Source: Dryas octopetala
Lineage: Eukaryota; Streptophyta; Magnoliopsida; Rosales; Rosaceae
NCBI GenBank assembly: GCA_963921425.1
Contig: OY992836.1
Location: 3,921,825 to 3,985,824 of the forward strand
DNA: 64,000 bases
Reading direction: 5' to 3'
A program made the translations under genes and the position numbers. Shown in pieces: positions 46,164-58,594 of this stretch (its first letter is position 1; every line of letters begins with the position of its first letter). The notes beneath the pieces are model-generated. The model searched no databases. It saw only the letters and a list, made by a program, of their open reading frames with translations, and was not told the origin of the DNA.

Positions 46164-48555
46164 GAGTTTTCATTTGTAAGAGAAATAAATTGCATGAGAT
46201 GTTACTAATATTCCCAAAAGCAAATGACATGTACTTTATTTTGGGACATCTTTTTTACAAATAACTATTAATAAAGGGCAATTTATTCTTCTTTGTTTTT
46301 TGGGAGATTCTGAATTTGACCAAACACGTACGTAGAGCTCCTAAAGCTGCAACTTGTCTTAATTACCTTTGAGGCACCATGGGTAATTTGTGTAGAGAAA
46401 TATTACCTACCTTTTCATTTCTAACTTCTTCTACGCCTTTTTTTTTTATTATTATTTTCATTCTACAGTATAATTTTATAATTGAAATTGTTCAATTTTT
46501 TGTATCACCCTTTAAAGATTAACTCTAACAAATTCAACTGGTGGCCTTAATTCGAATTTTAAAGGAGTTTGCATATTTTATAGATTATATGGATTCTTAG
46601 AGTAGTTATATTCTCACCGGTTTTATTTTTCTACCCATATTTAAAAAAAAAAAAAAATCATACAAATTTATCATTTTGTAAAATTACCTCTAAGGACTTG
46701 ACTTAAAAAAATGAAAATAAATCTACTCTACCTCCTCCCTCCCTACTCACTCATCTCCTTACGACGACTTAAACTCTATAAACCCTAAAATTCCTCTTGT
46801 TTTCTCATATCATTATTCTTTTGATTATACTGTTTTTGGGTAAGAGACATTTAAATTCACGTCGGAGAGAATTCACCTAGTGAGAAGGTAAGCAAAACAA
46901 TTTTTTTGTGAGATGCTTTCAATTCTTTTTTTTTTTTTTTGGAGTATGACAACCCCGTGAGTTCAATTCTTGGGTGAAATCACCATGAATTGGTCTGGCT
47001 GGAGTTGCATCCAGAATTAATTTGCTCACAGTGGCATCCAAAATAAAGCATCCAATTGTTACTTTATTTGCTGCAATTGCATGGGTAGCCAAGCCAAACC
47101 ACTTTTCCATTGCCATACAAAAATGTCAAGGGGGAATGCGTTGAATATGACAGCCACCAACTTGGGCATTATGCAAAGCTTTTAATCATTTATTGACAGA
47201 TTGAATATTCCAAGAGCTTGGTTGTCATATTTGCATAATTTGTGCCAGAAGGATCAAACCACCATTAAAGAGCTTGGTTCTGCACTCTCTTGTCCAATAT
47301 ATGTTGTTATATATATGACTAATTAGGTGGGTGAGATAATAGTTAAGGGGGTAAGAAGAATACTTATTGAATGAGTGTTTGAGTTGGTATATCAAAGATT
47401 ATTATAAGAATAATAAGGGGTGTGAAGAGTGCTTTAATATTTTTTTTAAATTTAATGTGGGGTATAAAAATAAGGTGAGTGTGAAAATAGGACAAGGGAG
47501 TTGGAATATAATCACTCGATTCTTATTGACTTCCATAGAATCCATCAAAATCCAAAGAAAAAAAACTCATAGCGTTTGTTATGTGAACACAATTGATCCA
47601 AATCCACCACCTAATGAAATCCATGAGGTTTTTAGGACACTTGAATTTCTAAGGAATCTATTATAATCTGAGTTGGGAACACTTAGATTTCTATGGAATC
47701 TATTAAAATCCTAATTGAGAATACCTATATTTTGTTGGACTTTTAAAATCCATTAAAATTCGAGTTGGAGACACCCCTAAAAATGTAGCTATTTTAATAT
47801 ATACGGTAATTAATCTAACTGTTACCAAAATTGTTTGTTTATTTGATATTAGTTACATAACAAAATGATTTTATTTGATTTTTTGATTTTTTTTTTGACT
47901 TTTTTTTTTTTTTTAAGAAATGGTCCTTAAAGGGCTATCTAAAAAATGAATAGTTCTCATCATAAAACTACACTGCAAAAAGTAGCATCCCCAGGACTTT
48001 ATGTCAAAGAAAGGAAATAGCAGAGAAAAAGAAAAAGCACGAATAGTATTTAGTTAAAATTATAAAAAATCTTTAATGATAAATTAATAACTAATATAAG
48101 ATATTCAAGCAAAAAAAGCCAATAAAATGCTGTTTTGGCCAAAAAACTTATTATATTATAATATTGTATTTCTCATGTGTCATTGTAGTTTCAATTTATA
48201 TAAATGCGTTAACAATTAGCATTGCTCATTAAAAGTTTTTGTTTTTGAGAAATTTATCATTAAGATTTAATTAATTCTAATGATATGTCATAATATATCT
48301 GTATTGAATTTTTATCATATTAAAGAAATGAAAAGAAAAAGAACATTTCCTAAGGGTATAAAAATATCAATAATGCTAAGCATCCCATAGAAATATTTTG
48401 GGGCAACAATTTATTGGTATAACTAGGGTAGCAGCTTTTTTGGGGATAAATGGTGATCATATTAATTCACGTACAACAGTTTTATGAATATTTTAAATTG
48501 GGAATTGGAACACAGGGAGCTCTAATATGCTCAAGAAAATTGCTTAAAATTAAAA
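46164..48555. other. AT-rich intergenic
   Basis: The minus-strand frame at 46,919-47,116 ends in a poly(A)-like tail (T-run at about 46,926 on the plus strand) and may be a retroelement scrap, but no domain is visible. A-runs at 46,641 and T-runs at 47,888-47,915. The frame at 47,367-47,666 looks like chance. Nothing else seen. Confidence 0.4.
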
Positions 48556-48925
48556 GGGTTAAATACAAAAATGGTCCACAAACTTTACAATGAATCTCAA
48601 TTTGGTCCACCAACTATAAAAAGTGTCAATTTGGTCCACGAATTTTTTAAGTTGTACCAAAGCAATACAAATGTTAACTTTCATTAAAAAATTTAACGAA
48701 AATTGGTCATGTGCACATCAAGTAATCACATTTTCAAAGGCATTTTAGTCTGTTCATCACATTTTTATGTGACCAATTCCGTTAATTTTTTGATGAAAAT
48801 TAACATTTGTACTGATTTGATACAACTTAGAAAGTTCGTGGACTAAATTAACATTTTTTTTAGTTAATAGACCAAATTGAGATTCACTGTAAAATTCGTG
48901 AATCATTTTTATATTTAACTCAAAT
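48556..48925. mobile_element. MITE with long inverted ends
   Basis: Left end GGGTTAAATACAAAAATGGT with TGAATCTCAATTTGGTCCAC and right end complement (CAAATTGAGATTCACTGTAA, TTTTTATATTTAACTC). The arms pair for about 150 bases around a short centre. Confidence 0.75.
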
Positions 48926-49654
48926 TAAAATATATGCTACTTGCCAAAAAAAAAAAAAAACGAAAATCTGCATTTGTGTTGAGTTGGTTGACGTGGTGTC
49001 CAAAATATATGCCTCTATATTTAATTAGCTTTTGGTGCATCTACACATTCATTGGCTGCATGACCAAGTCGACATAAAAAAGCAATTAGACATACTCTTA
49101 AATCATTAAGGGCAACACCTGAATGTGAAATAACCAACATTTTAATGAAAGCACAATACAAAAATCATTAATCAAAATCATTGGTTAAGATATATCATTA
49201 ACCATGCAAAGTGGCAGAGAGAGTAGATTTTGAACATTTCCAGAAGATGAACTGTAAGCTCCAAGTACAGAATCAAGGCCTATTATTCTCTGAAAGCTCC
49301 AAGCATGAAAAGCCAAGCATGTTTGTTTTCTCAAATTGAACGATTTGATCTCTACTTAAAACGAAATAGAAAAATGGGAAATTACACTTGCAGCATATGG
49401 CTGCTTGCAAATGATTGCAAACAAGTGAGAATGAATGGAATAAGATCAATGAATCCAAAATGTTCTCTTTCTTTCTTTCAAATCGTCCAAAAATATCATT
49501 TAAGAAATATTCACAACCAAACAAAGTAATTCAAACTGAGGTCTGTAACAACAGATATAGAGCCTATGAAGCCTCAATCTTCTTATCTTCCTACATTTAC
49601 TTATAAAAGCAAACAGCCTATATAGAAAATATATATATATATATATATTAAAAT

Positions 49655-49915
49655 TCACCTTGATCTCCCACTCCTCTGAACTCCTCTTCCATATGCCACT
49701 GTAATTATGGCGCTGCACTACTCTTGGAGAAGGAGCTCTTTGAGAAGGAGCCCTAGGAGAAGCAGCCCTTGGAGAAGTGGCCCTTGGTGAGGCAACCATT
49801 GGAGGAGCCCTGGGAGAAGAAGCAACTCTAGGTGGCACAAAAGGTGGTGTTTTTGGTTGCAATCGGGTGTAGGAGGCCTAAAAGTTACTACTTGTTGCTC
49901 CCTTTCAAAAACAAG
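49655..49915 (-). pseudogene. IQ-DOMAIN (IQD) protein fragment
   Basis: The minus strand reads REQQVVTFRPPTP in one frame, then after a one-base shift PKTPPFVPPRVASSPRAPPM and a run of SPRA repeats ending SPRVVQ. This Pro/Ser/Arg-repeat region resembles that of plant IQD proteins (calmodulin-binding, microtubule-associated). The calmodulin-binding IQ motifs are not present, and the frame is broken, so this is a remnant. A proline-rich protein of another family is possible. Confidence 0.45.
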
Positions 49916-51047
49916 AAAATGTCAAAATGTTATAATCCGACCCAATGAAAGTCAACTCTTTCACAATCTCTTTTTGAAAAACCTTTTTGTTAAAATCCTT
50001 TATGAGTCCTTTGAGAAGAAAAAGACTCTTTAAATTAATAAGAATTTTCACAAGAAATGGTGCTGTTTAACCGTACCCTTTAAATTCAGTAAAATATAGT
50101 TGTTCCTAGAGCTGCAGAAATTTCTGCCAGCAGGTCTAACTTAGAAAATTCACAAAAAATTCAATACAGCTGATCCAAATTACTTGGTGTTGTCCCAAAA
50201 CAACGACTAGTAAGTCTAGTTACAAACCCCTAAAGTTCAGATTTAAATTCCCCACACAGCAGTACAGAATTCAGCAGGAGTCCAGTAAGGTCACATCACC
50301 AAAAATGAGTTATTTTGCTACTCTTTGAGTAAAAACACCTTTCTTTAGAATTCAATGGAAATACCAATACATGCAGGTTTAAAGACCTTCTTTGAGCTAT
50401 AAGATAAACCATTTTAAAACAAAAATTTACTGGAGGAAATAAAATACACACTGTAGTACAAAAGGGATGCCTTTGTAGTTCAATCCCAACACACTCTATT
50501 TCCCTTAAGCTTAAGCAAAAATTTCAACCAAGCAAAGCAATAAAACAAAAGCTAGAAACTTCAATGTGGCTGACTCTGGAAAGCCACTGAACAAACTCAA
50601 GTTGACCTCTTATCTGGCTTGAGTCTCGCGTCTCTTTTCATCCCTTAGCACGGACTAATGGAATTGAGAGGGTTAAGAGATTTCTAAAGCACAGAATTCA
50701 AATCCACATGAAAATTGACAACTTCATTCAATGGTTTTAATAACGTATATAAGAAACATTGACTATGATTTGTAAAGATTCAAATTACCTGTAGATCCTT
50801 GGAGAGCTAAAGCAAAGCCAATGACACACAGATTCACCAGCTGAAGTACGGCTGACAAAGGTGGCATCACCAGCTGAAGTATGGCCAGGGTACCTAACAT
50901 GGCAGGGGGTGTTACATGTATGCAGCATGGCAGTGACTTGAAATGCTGATAATCTAGCATAGAAGACCTCACCAAGATAAAAAAAAACTACAGCCTGCCT
51001 TGTTCCAATTTTAGATACCAGTGTGACTAACCAACATTATTATTTGG
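49916..51047. other. Intergenic, no gene recognised
   Basis: AT-rich DNA. Minus-strand frame 50,763-50,975 has no recognisable motif. The words CACCAGCTGAAGTA repeat twice near 50,837 and 50,869. Confidence 0.35.
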
Positions 51048-51853
51048 CTTTTTTACACTTTACGTACCTGAACTTTGACCTCAATCTCACTTCACCCCCT
51101 AAAAAAAAAATTGTGTCAATTTACTACCTAAATTAAAATTTTGTTGCGATATACCACCTAGTCGTCATTCTGTCATAACTTATGTTAAAAAAGACCATGT
51201 GCCTTGCATGTGACCCCTTTTTAAGGGATCATTTAGTCTTTTTGAGTCCCCCATAATATTTATTTAGATCTGCATTTTGAAAGTTATAAAATCATATCCA
51301 TTGGAAAAAATCCAATGGTCTAAAACATGCCACATCACCTCTTTCAATAAATTTAATAAAACTGAAAAATATTAAAAGTCAAAAATAAAAAAACCCAATC
51401 CCCCACCCTCACCCGTTGCAGGCTTGCAGCACCATGAACCCCACCCCTTCCTCTCCTTTCGTACTGCCCCTCTTTTTCTCCTCTTCTCACCTACTCAAAC
51501 ACGATGGTGTTCTCGTTTTTGAGATTGATCTAACATTTGTTAATTTTTCTGGATTTTTTCTTCTTTTTTTCCCATGTTTTTATTTTTGTTAATTTTTCTT
51601 TATCTTTCTCTCTCCCTCATTCTCGTTCCTTCTCTCTCTCACCCTTTCTGCACCTTTTTTTTTATTAAATACAAAACTGACCCAAAAAGACTAAAGCACC
51701 CTTGTATTTAACAGAAGTTTGGATGGAATGTACCTGAAGTGGTACATTGCAACAAATTTTAATTCAGGTGGTGAAATGATACAATCTTTTTTTTAGGTGG
51801 TAAAGTGAAATTAAGTGCAAAATTCAGGTGGAAAAGTGTAAAAAAACTTTATT
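51048..51853. mobile_element. MITE-like element with inverted ends
   Basis: Left TTTTTTACACTTTACGTACC with ATTGTGTCAATTTACTACC; right mirrored GGTGGAAAAGTGTAAAAAAA and GGTACATTGCAACAAATTTT. The arms pair over about 120 bases; the C/T-rich middle (51,390-51,660) holds no gene. Confidence 0.65.
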
Positions 51854-51917
51854 ATTTAAAGAATGCTAAGAAAGTGTGGCCTATTTATAAAAATAAACAT
51901 ACATATCACAAAAGTTC

Positions 51918-52025
51918 AGCAGAAGCCTTTTAGAGAAGCCTAGTGCCAGAAATATGCATTTCTTCTATCAATCAAAAAGTGTAATGGATGTAGAGTAGAT
52001 GAGATAAGGTGGTGACGCCAAAAAA
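51918..52025 (+). repeat. Inverted-repeat segment pairing with 58,485-58,590
   Basis: TGCATTTCTTCTATCAATCA and AAAGTGTAATGGATGTAGAG match the complement of 58,500-58,570. This places the segment as a link between the palindrome arm and the outer inverted repeat. Confidence 0.8.
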
Positions 52026-52249
52026 AAAAAAAAAACAAGCAAACAAAACAACAATGGAATTTCTATAGCAGATCAGATTTGGCTAACAGAAAATAATAAT
52101 CCTCATAAAAAATTAAGCATATGCTAGATGGGGTGGGGGGGTCAAACTTGTTGGCAGGGTGAGGTCAAACCAGCTCTTTTGTGCAGAGTTTTCCGGCGGG
52201 TGGGGGTTCAAACTAGCTCTTTTGGGCAAAGTTTTCCGGTGGGAGGACC

Positions 52250-53092
52250 CCGTTTTTCCTTGTTTAGTTTATCAAGAGTTTCTACATGTTAATTTATGGC
52301 ATTTAGTTTTTAATTAAAACATGTTTGACATTGGGAAGGAACAAGGGGGGCTAGCTTTAATTGCTTATAATATCTGTTGGCGAGATACTGTCAATCCTAC
52401 GTGTTTATGCTTTGCAAGAATGAATTGTGATTGACTTTGGTTGGTGGATGCGATACAGTTTCGGAGCCGATCACGAGCAAAATGATAGAGGTTGATCATG
52501 ATGACAAGGTCAAATGTATCGCCAAAATTTTGAACTTATTGAGAATGATGGAGCCGGAATTACAATTAAAAAGAAAGAGCTCTATTCTACAACTACGCCG
52601 GTGGAACTCAAGGGTACTGAGGAGCAGATCAATAAAGCTCAGATCTGGATAGATAAAGCTCTATTTGAGGTTCTATCTGGCTTGTGCATTTTTCTTTGTG
52701 CTTGAGCTCCTTGGACCTTATGTACGGCTTTTGGGTCAGTACCCTCGAGTTCCACCGGTGTAGTTGTAGAATTGAGCTCTTTCTTTTTAGTTGTAATTAT
52801 GGCTCCATTATTCTCAATAAGATCGAAATTTTTGGCAATACATTTGACCTTGTCATCATGATCAACTTCTATCGTTTTTCTCGTGATTGGCTCCGGAACT
52901 GTATCGCATCCACCAACCAAAGTCAATCACAATTCATTCTTGCAAAGCATAAACACATAGGATTGACAGTACCTCGCAAACAAAACTGATATTATAAGCA
53001 ATTAAATCTAGCCCCCTCCTTCCTTCCCAATGCCAAGCACATTATAATTAAAAAGTAAATGCCACAAATTAACTAACAAGGAAAAAAAGCGC
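52250..53092. repeat. Hairpin inverted repeat carrying an exon-like segment
   Basis: Left arm about 52,250-52,640 and right arm about 52,735-53,092, with a loop of about 95 bases. Both arms encode the same segment in opposite directions: MTLVGGCDTV, EVDHDDKVKCIAK, KKKELYSTTTPVEL, with GTEEQINKAQIW only on the plus-strand copy. Neither copy is fully open from end to end. The pattern is loosely like an RNA-binding KH-type domain, but that is not secure. Confidence 0.7.
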
Positions 53093-53485
53093 AGGAACAA
53101 ACAAAATTTTAAAGAGTGAAGGCGAACTATTTTCCTGTTTGGGCGACTTAAGAATGCTGCTAATGGACGACAAAGAGTCGGGCAAAGACAGCGTATTGCG
53201 GGATGAGAAGCCGGAGCCAGTGACGCTGCGCTTAGAAAGCATCGTTTGCTCCTCTTTCTTCTTTCCAGCGGCGATCTCCCTCATGTGCTGCTTGAGGGCG
53301 CCCCTCGAACATGCCGCTCCTATTCTCGATAGAGATGACCAGTCGGGCGATGACAAACTGTTGGGGAATGAGAAGCCGGTGACGCTGAGCTTAGATGGCA
53401 TCGTTTGCTTTCTCTTCCTCGTACTTTCGCTTATGGTTTCCAGTATCTGGATCTGATCCTGAGGAGTGTCAGCTTTGTCGGCCAT
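53069..53485 (-). CDS. Hypothetical 138-residue ORF with an internal duplication
   Basis: Begins MADKADTPQDQIQILETISE. Two related segments, KRKQTMPSKLSVTGFSFPNS and KKKEEQTMLSKRSVTGSGFS, show an internal repeat of about 30 residues. Ser-rich and basic with no recognised domain. The C-terminus overlaps the hairpin at 52,250-53,092, whose minus-strand copy could be a later exon of the same gene. It may be a gene or the remains of one. No codon or splice evidence settles it. Confidence 0.4.
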   Translation of the reverse strand: MADKADTPQDQIQILETISESTRKRKQTMPSKLSVTGFSFPNSLSSPDWSSLSRIGAACSRGALKQHMREIAAGKKKEEQTMLSKRSVTGSGFSSRNTLSLPDSLSSISSILKSPKQENSSPSLFKILFVPALFFLVS

Positions 53486-53492
53486 CTTCGTT

Positions 53493-53873
53493 GTTTAGAC
53501 AAACAAACCCTAGAAGAAAGTGACCCTGACCCGACCAAAAAAAATGAGAAAGAAACCCTAGAAGAAAGTGATCAGGTAAAGAGAGAGTGTGATTGGGTGA
53601 GATTGAGGGGTTTCATATGAGGTTTCGGAGCTTCAAAGTTTTATACTGGCAAAAAAAAAAAAGTTTTACACATTTAATTTAATTATTTATTTCTTTACAT
53701 AATATACCTATATTTATATGGGTAGCAAGAGAGCAGTGTTCAAAATATTGGCCGACATTCCAAAATGTAGCTTTTTGGAGTCGCCGATACCGATAGGGGG
53801 TGAAGCAAAATCTTCACCAGTATCCCACTCTCTGTCTGTAACATCTCTCTCTCCATCGCACGTTGGTCTATGC
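53493..53873. other. Intergenic, no gene recognised
   Basis: Upstream of the hypothetical minus-strand ORF; contains a tandemly repeated CCCTAGAAGAAAGTGA word (53,509 and 53,556). Would include that ORF's promoter. Confidence 0.35.
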
Positions 53874-54098
53874 CAGAGGTGTGTTTCAGATGGATCCGGA
53901 TCGGAAATAGGGTGTGTGTATATTTGAAATAAATAACAAATTAATGAAACATATAGTTAAAAACTAAATGAATGATAAAATATATAACACTTAATATAAA
54001 TACAAAATAATTTGGGAAAATATTGGATCGGATTGCCTTAGGAAAATTCCGAAATTTTTCGGTCGGATTTGGATTTTCCTATCCAAATCACACCCCTA
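53874..54098. mobile_element. Short hAT-like MITE
   Basis: Tips CAGAGGTGTGTTT and AATCACACCCCTA are inverted. Flanks GTCTATGC (53,866-53,873) and GTCTGTGC (54,099-54,106) match at seven of eight bases, the size of a hAT target duplication. GGATCCGGATCGG and CGGTCGGATTTGG form subterminal repeats. Confidence 0.75.
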
Positions 54099-54106
54099 GT
54101 CTGTGC

Positions 54107-54927
54107 TCAAGCTTTGTAAAGATGTTAGGTTTGGGCTATCTCATTGATTAATGAGTGTTGGGCTTATAATAGGTTTTTAATTAGTGGGTTTGGGCTCAAA
54201 CTTTTACCACCAATTTTGGGTTTAAAATAATATTAGAAGTTTGGGTTCTAAATTTACTAGTTTTTTAAAGAGTTTTTATTAGTAAAATATTGCAATTTTA
54301 CATTCTAATAATAAAAAAAAGTATATAAAAATGGTTTATAATTTAAACTAATAATACTTGTATTTATATAGTTTACTGGTTTTTATAATAGCTATGTTTT
54401 TATAATATCCCCTACATATTATATACTTATCGTATAGACCTAAATTCATGACATTTATATGTTTAAATCATGCATTGATGATTAATTTAACATATTCTGA
54501 AGTTTTATTAAAAACTTATGTGTTTTGAAGCCAATATCTATTGTTTTTGTGGACCGTGGCCAATATCTATATTTCCTTATTTTGAAGTCTCGATAATATC
54601 CTAACGGCTGATATTTTAAACCAGCAACTAACAAGTGATCATTCGCTAGCAAGTGTCTTGTAAGGACATGCGGACATGTAGCCTGATATATGAATAACTT
54701 TCATTTATATAATCTTTTATTGCAATAGCTATTAAAAAGTACCTTCAGAAAATTTGGAAAAGGGAGGGAGATGGAAACATATATTGCAATATTACAAGAC
54801 ATTAATAACACATGTTCATCATGGGACTTACTTTTCAAGTTTATAAAAGCCAATTGAGATTGAGACCGGGGCTTTAAATTCAATTTTGGACGCTCCACTG
54901 CCTATTTCACACTTTCAGTGCCTCCTG
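54107..54927. other. AT-rich intergenic
   Basis: No gene recognised; the short minus-strand frame at 54,701-54,898 has no visible motif. Confidence 0.4.
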
Positions 54928-56515
54928 AACCGGGTTTTGCAGAATTCATATTTCCATACACTTCATTGGCAGTTTCAACATGACTGGAGTCAGTCACCCA
55001 CAAATAGAAGACATCATTTTAACAAGAATTGTTATACAAACCCACAAATATTATAATAAAGCATAAAAGATAAATGGAATCAACTTTACCCACCCTCAGG
55101 ACATGACTGATCAAAGGAGAGAAATTTATCCTTCAGTTTCTTCACACAAAAACTCCTATCCTCAATCTTCACATCACACAATTACCTACAAGGGTTTTTT
55201 ATTCTGAATCTCACTGATGAGTTTGAGTTTTTCCATTTTTAGGGGCTTCTTACCTTGTTTTCTCTTTTTTGTTCTGCCACTTGCTTCTTCTTCCCTTTTG
55301 ATTTCTTGAAAATTTTACTAGAAAGTAATTATTTTGTCTAGCTCTATTAACAAAATTGCCAAATATACATTTTCTGGGTAAAGTTTATTTTCTTGGATAA
55401 GGATATAATGAAAAATGCATTAAAGTGGTTGAGAAAACATGATTGTTCTTCTATTAAGGACAACCTAGTGCCCAGACTGATATTCATATAAAAAAACTAT
55501 ATTAATTTAATGGTAAAAATGAAAAAAAAAAAACAAAAAAAGGTTAAATTCTTTGATTCATTCCATTTGTTACCATACGTCACATCGGAATAGTAAACCA
55601 GTTTTCAGTTTCCATTCCTAACTTGTTCAAAACATTAGAATGGAAATTTTAAAGTCATTTCATTCTCGAATAGTTAAGTAATGTAATTCAATTCCTATTC
55701 CCATTCTAGTATTACAGTCAAACAAACAGGGCCTAAGGGGCTGTTCCCATGGTTAAAATCCCTGCAATTCATGAGGATGGATGGGGTTGAGGTAAGCATC
55801 AAGGCCATAAATTGTAGGAAGCTGCATCAGACTTGCACAAGAGCAGATAATTTTACATGATCATCTATTACAGACACAGGCATAACTACCATCATGAATA
55901 CCATAAGAGAATTAAAAGTCCATAAAATAAGATTATAAAAGTGAGAAAAAATTGGAGGAAATGAAAAATGATAAAGGGAACTACCTGACCGTCTTGAACC
56001 AGTGGTGTTGGCTTTTCTTTTCCCAAAGAAGCATAGAAAGCCCAAGGATGATAAATATCGCCCCTAAAATACTGAAAGTAAAAAATTCTGTGTTATCACA
56101 GTAAAGAAACAATTTCTATGTTCGTATTATAATATATATGGGATATAATGTCTACAAAGTGTGTGAGTTTTTACCTCCCTACATGAATAGTATCATTGAG
56201 CACTATAGCTCCCACCACCATAACAAAAATCATGGAAATGGGGCTAAATGATGTCACGAACACGGGGTCTCTCATTTGGGTCAATGTGATTTGTAAGAAA
56301 GCAGTGAAACTAGAAACCACAAGACCCTACAAGAACAAGCCTAAAATTAGAAATCATGAATCATGATGCACCAAGAATAACAAATACAAAATCACATCAA
56401 TACTATTTTCCCATTTTAAGACTCACCGAGTAGATATAGCAAAGAAGCTTGATATTTCGGACTACCATCCATGCAATTCTTGATCTCCCCTCAACTCCCA
56501 CAGCCACCACCAATA
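54928..56515 (-). pseudogene. WAT1-related gene fragment, palindrome left arm
   Basis: Minus-strand copies of WAT1 exon 7 (about 55,985-56,073), exon 6 (about 56,175-56,326) and most of exon 5 (about 56,427-56,511), with matching introns. Exon 6 still reads as the intact gene does (VSSFTAFLQITLTQMRDPVF). Exon 5 is cut at the palindrome centre, so there is no 5' part of the gene. Beyond exon 7 the sequence differs from the intact gene, so the source was probably a paralogue. Confidence 0.85.
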
Positions 56516-58482
56516 TGATGTATTTCATAACTTCAATCTTTTAATATCTTTATTGTTGCTTTTGTTTTCCTTTGTCTTTATTAGAAAAAAACAACCAATA
56601 GTTACCCAACACCTCTGTGGCTTAGATCATTTATATGCTCAATTGGTGCATTATTTAATATGGTGGTGGCTGTGGGAGTTGAGGGGAGATCAGGAGTTGC
56701 ATGGATGGTAGTCCGAAATATCAAGCTTGTTTGCTAGATCTACTCAGTGAGTCTTAAAAAGGGAAAATAGTATTGATGTGATTTTGTATTTTTTATTCTT
56801 GGTGCATCATGATTTCTAATTTTGGCCTTGCTCGTGTAGGGCCTTGTGGTTTCTAGTTTCACTGCTTTCTTACAGATCACATTGACCCAAATGAGAGACC
56901 CCGTGTTCTTGACATCATTTAGCCTCATATCCATGATTCTTGTCATGGTGGTGGGAGCTATAGTGCTCAATGATACTATTCATGTAGGGAGGTAAAAACT
57001 CACACACTTTGTAGATATTATATCTCACATATATTATAATACAAACATAGAAATTGTTTCTTTACTATAACAACACAAATTGTTTACTTTCAGTATTTTA
57101 GGGGCGATATGAATCATCCTTGGGCTTTCTATGCTTCTTGGGGCAAGAAAGAAAAGCCAACACCACTGGTTCAAGACGGTCAGGTAGTTCCAGTTATCAT
57201 TTTTCATTTCCTCCAATTTTTTCTCACTTTTATAATCTTATTTTTATGGACTTTTTGTTCCCTTATGGTATTCATGATGGTAGTTATGCTTGTGACTGTA
57301 ATAGATGATCATGTAAAATTATCTACTCTTGTGCAGGTCTGATGCAGCTTCCTACAATTTTGTGGCCTTGATGCTTACCTCAACCCCATCCATCTTCATG
57401 AATTGCAGGGATTTTAAGCATGGGAACAGCCCCTTAGACCCTATTTGTTTGATTGTAATACTAGAATGAGAATAGGAATTGAATTACATTACTTAACTAT
57501 TCGAGAATGGAATGACTTTAAACTTTCCATTCTAATGTTTGGGACAAGTTAGGAATGGAAACTGAAAACTAGTTTACTATTCCCATGTGGCGTTTGATAA
57601 CAATTGGAATGAATCAAAGAATTTAACCCTTTTTTTTTTTTCATTTTTACCATTAAATTAATAGTCTTTTTATATGAATATCAGTCTGGGGACTAGTATG
57701 TCCTTAATAGAAGAACAATCATGTTTTCTCAACCACTTTAATGCATTTTTCATTATATTCTTATACAAGAAAATAAACTTTACCCAGAAAATGTTTATTC
57801 GGCAATTTTGTTAACAAAGCTAAACAAAATAATAGACAACTAATTAATTTCTAGTAAAATTTTCAAGAAATCAAAAGGGAAGAAGAAGAAAGTGGCAGAA
57901 CAAAAACGAAAAGACAAGGGAAGAAGCCCTTAAAAATCGAAGAACTCAAACTCATCAGTGAGATTCAGAATAAAAAACAAAAAAACCCTCATAGGTAATT
58001 GTGTGATGTGAAGATTGAGGATGGCAGTCTTTGTGTGAAGAGGTGAAGAAATGGAAGGATAAATTTCTCTCCTTTGATCAGTCATGTCGTGAGGGTGGGT
58101 ATAGTTGATTCCATTTTTCTTTTCTGCTCTGTTATAATATTTGTGGGTTTGTATAACAATTCTTGTTAAAATGATATCTTCTATTGTATGTCTTCAAATC
58201 TTAGAATTTAGGACCTTCTCTAAGCTTACCATCTCACTGGAGCAGATTATAACATTTTGACATTTTGGGGATTTTGTTGATCACACACAGGTATTAACAA
58301 GGTTAAATGTGTGTACGTGTGTTATAGTATTTTGTCTCTCAAATATAAGGGTCCACTTTGCACTGAATGTACTTAATTCTCTTTTTTGGGTTGAGTATAG
58401 GAGTACCAGAAGGTGACTGACTCCAATCATGTTGAAACGGCCAATGAAGTGTATGGAAATATGAGTTCTGCAAAACCTGGTT
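56516..58482 (+). pseudogene. WAT1-related gene fragment, palindrome right arm
   Basis: Plus-strand copies of exon 5 (56,585-56,746), exon 6 (56,840-56,991) and exon 7 (57,094-57,185). Exon 5 has an in-frame TAG at 56,735 where the intact gene has TAC. Exon 7 has TGA early and a one-base loss. The arm continues with the mirrored downstream sequence to about 58,482. It carries about 200 bases near 58,190-58,400 that the left arm lacks. Confidence 0.88.
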
Positions 58483-58484
58483 TT

Positions 58485-58590
58485 TTTTTTTTGCGTCACC
58501 ACCTTATCTCATCTACTCTACATCCATTACACTTTTTGATTGATAGAAGAAATGCATTCTTGTGGCACTAGGCTGCTCTATAAAGCTTCT
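58485..58590 (-). repeat. Inverted partner of 51,918-52,025
   Basis: Directly follows the palindrome arm and directly precedes the outer right arm. See 51,918. Confidence 0.8.
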
Positions 58591-58594
58591 ACAA

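Noticed and set aside
47367-47666. 99-residue plus-strand ORF
   Set aside because: Low-complexity AT-rich codons and repeated AATCCATYAAAATCC words; no recognisable protein.
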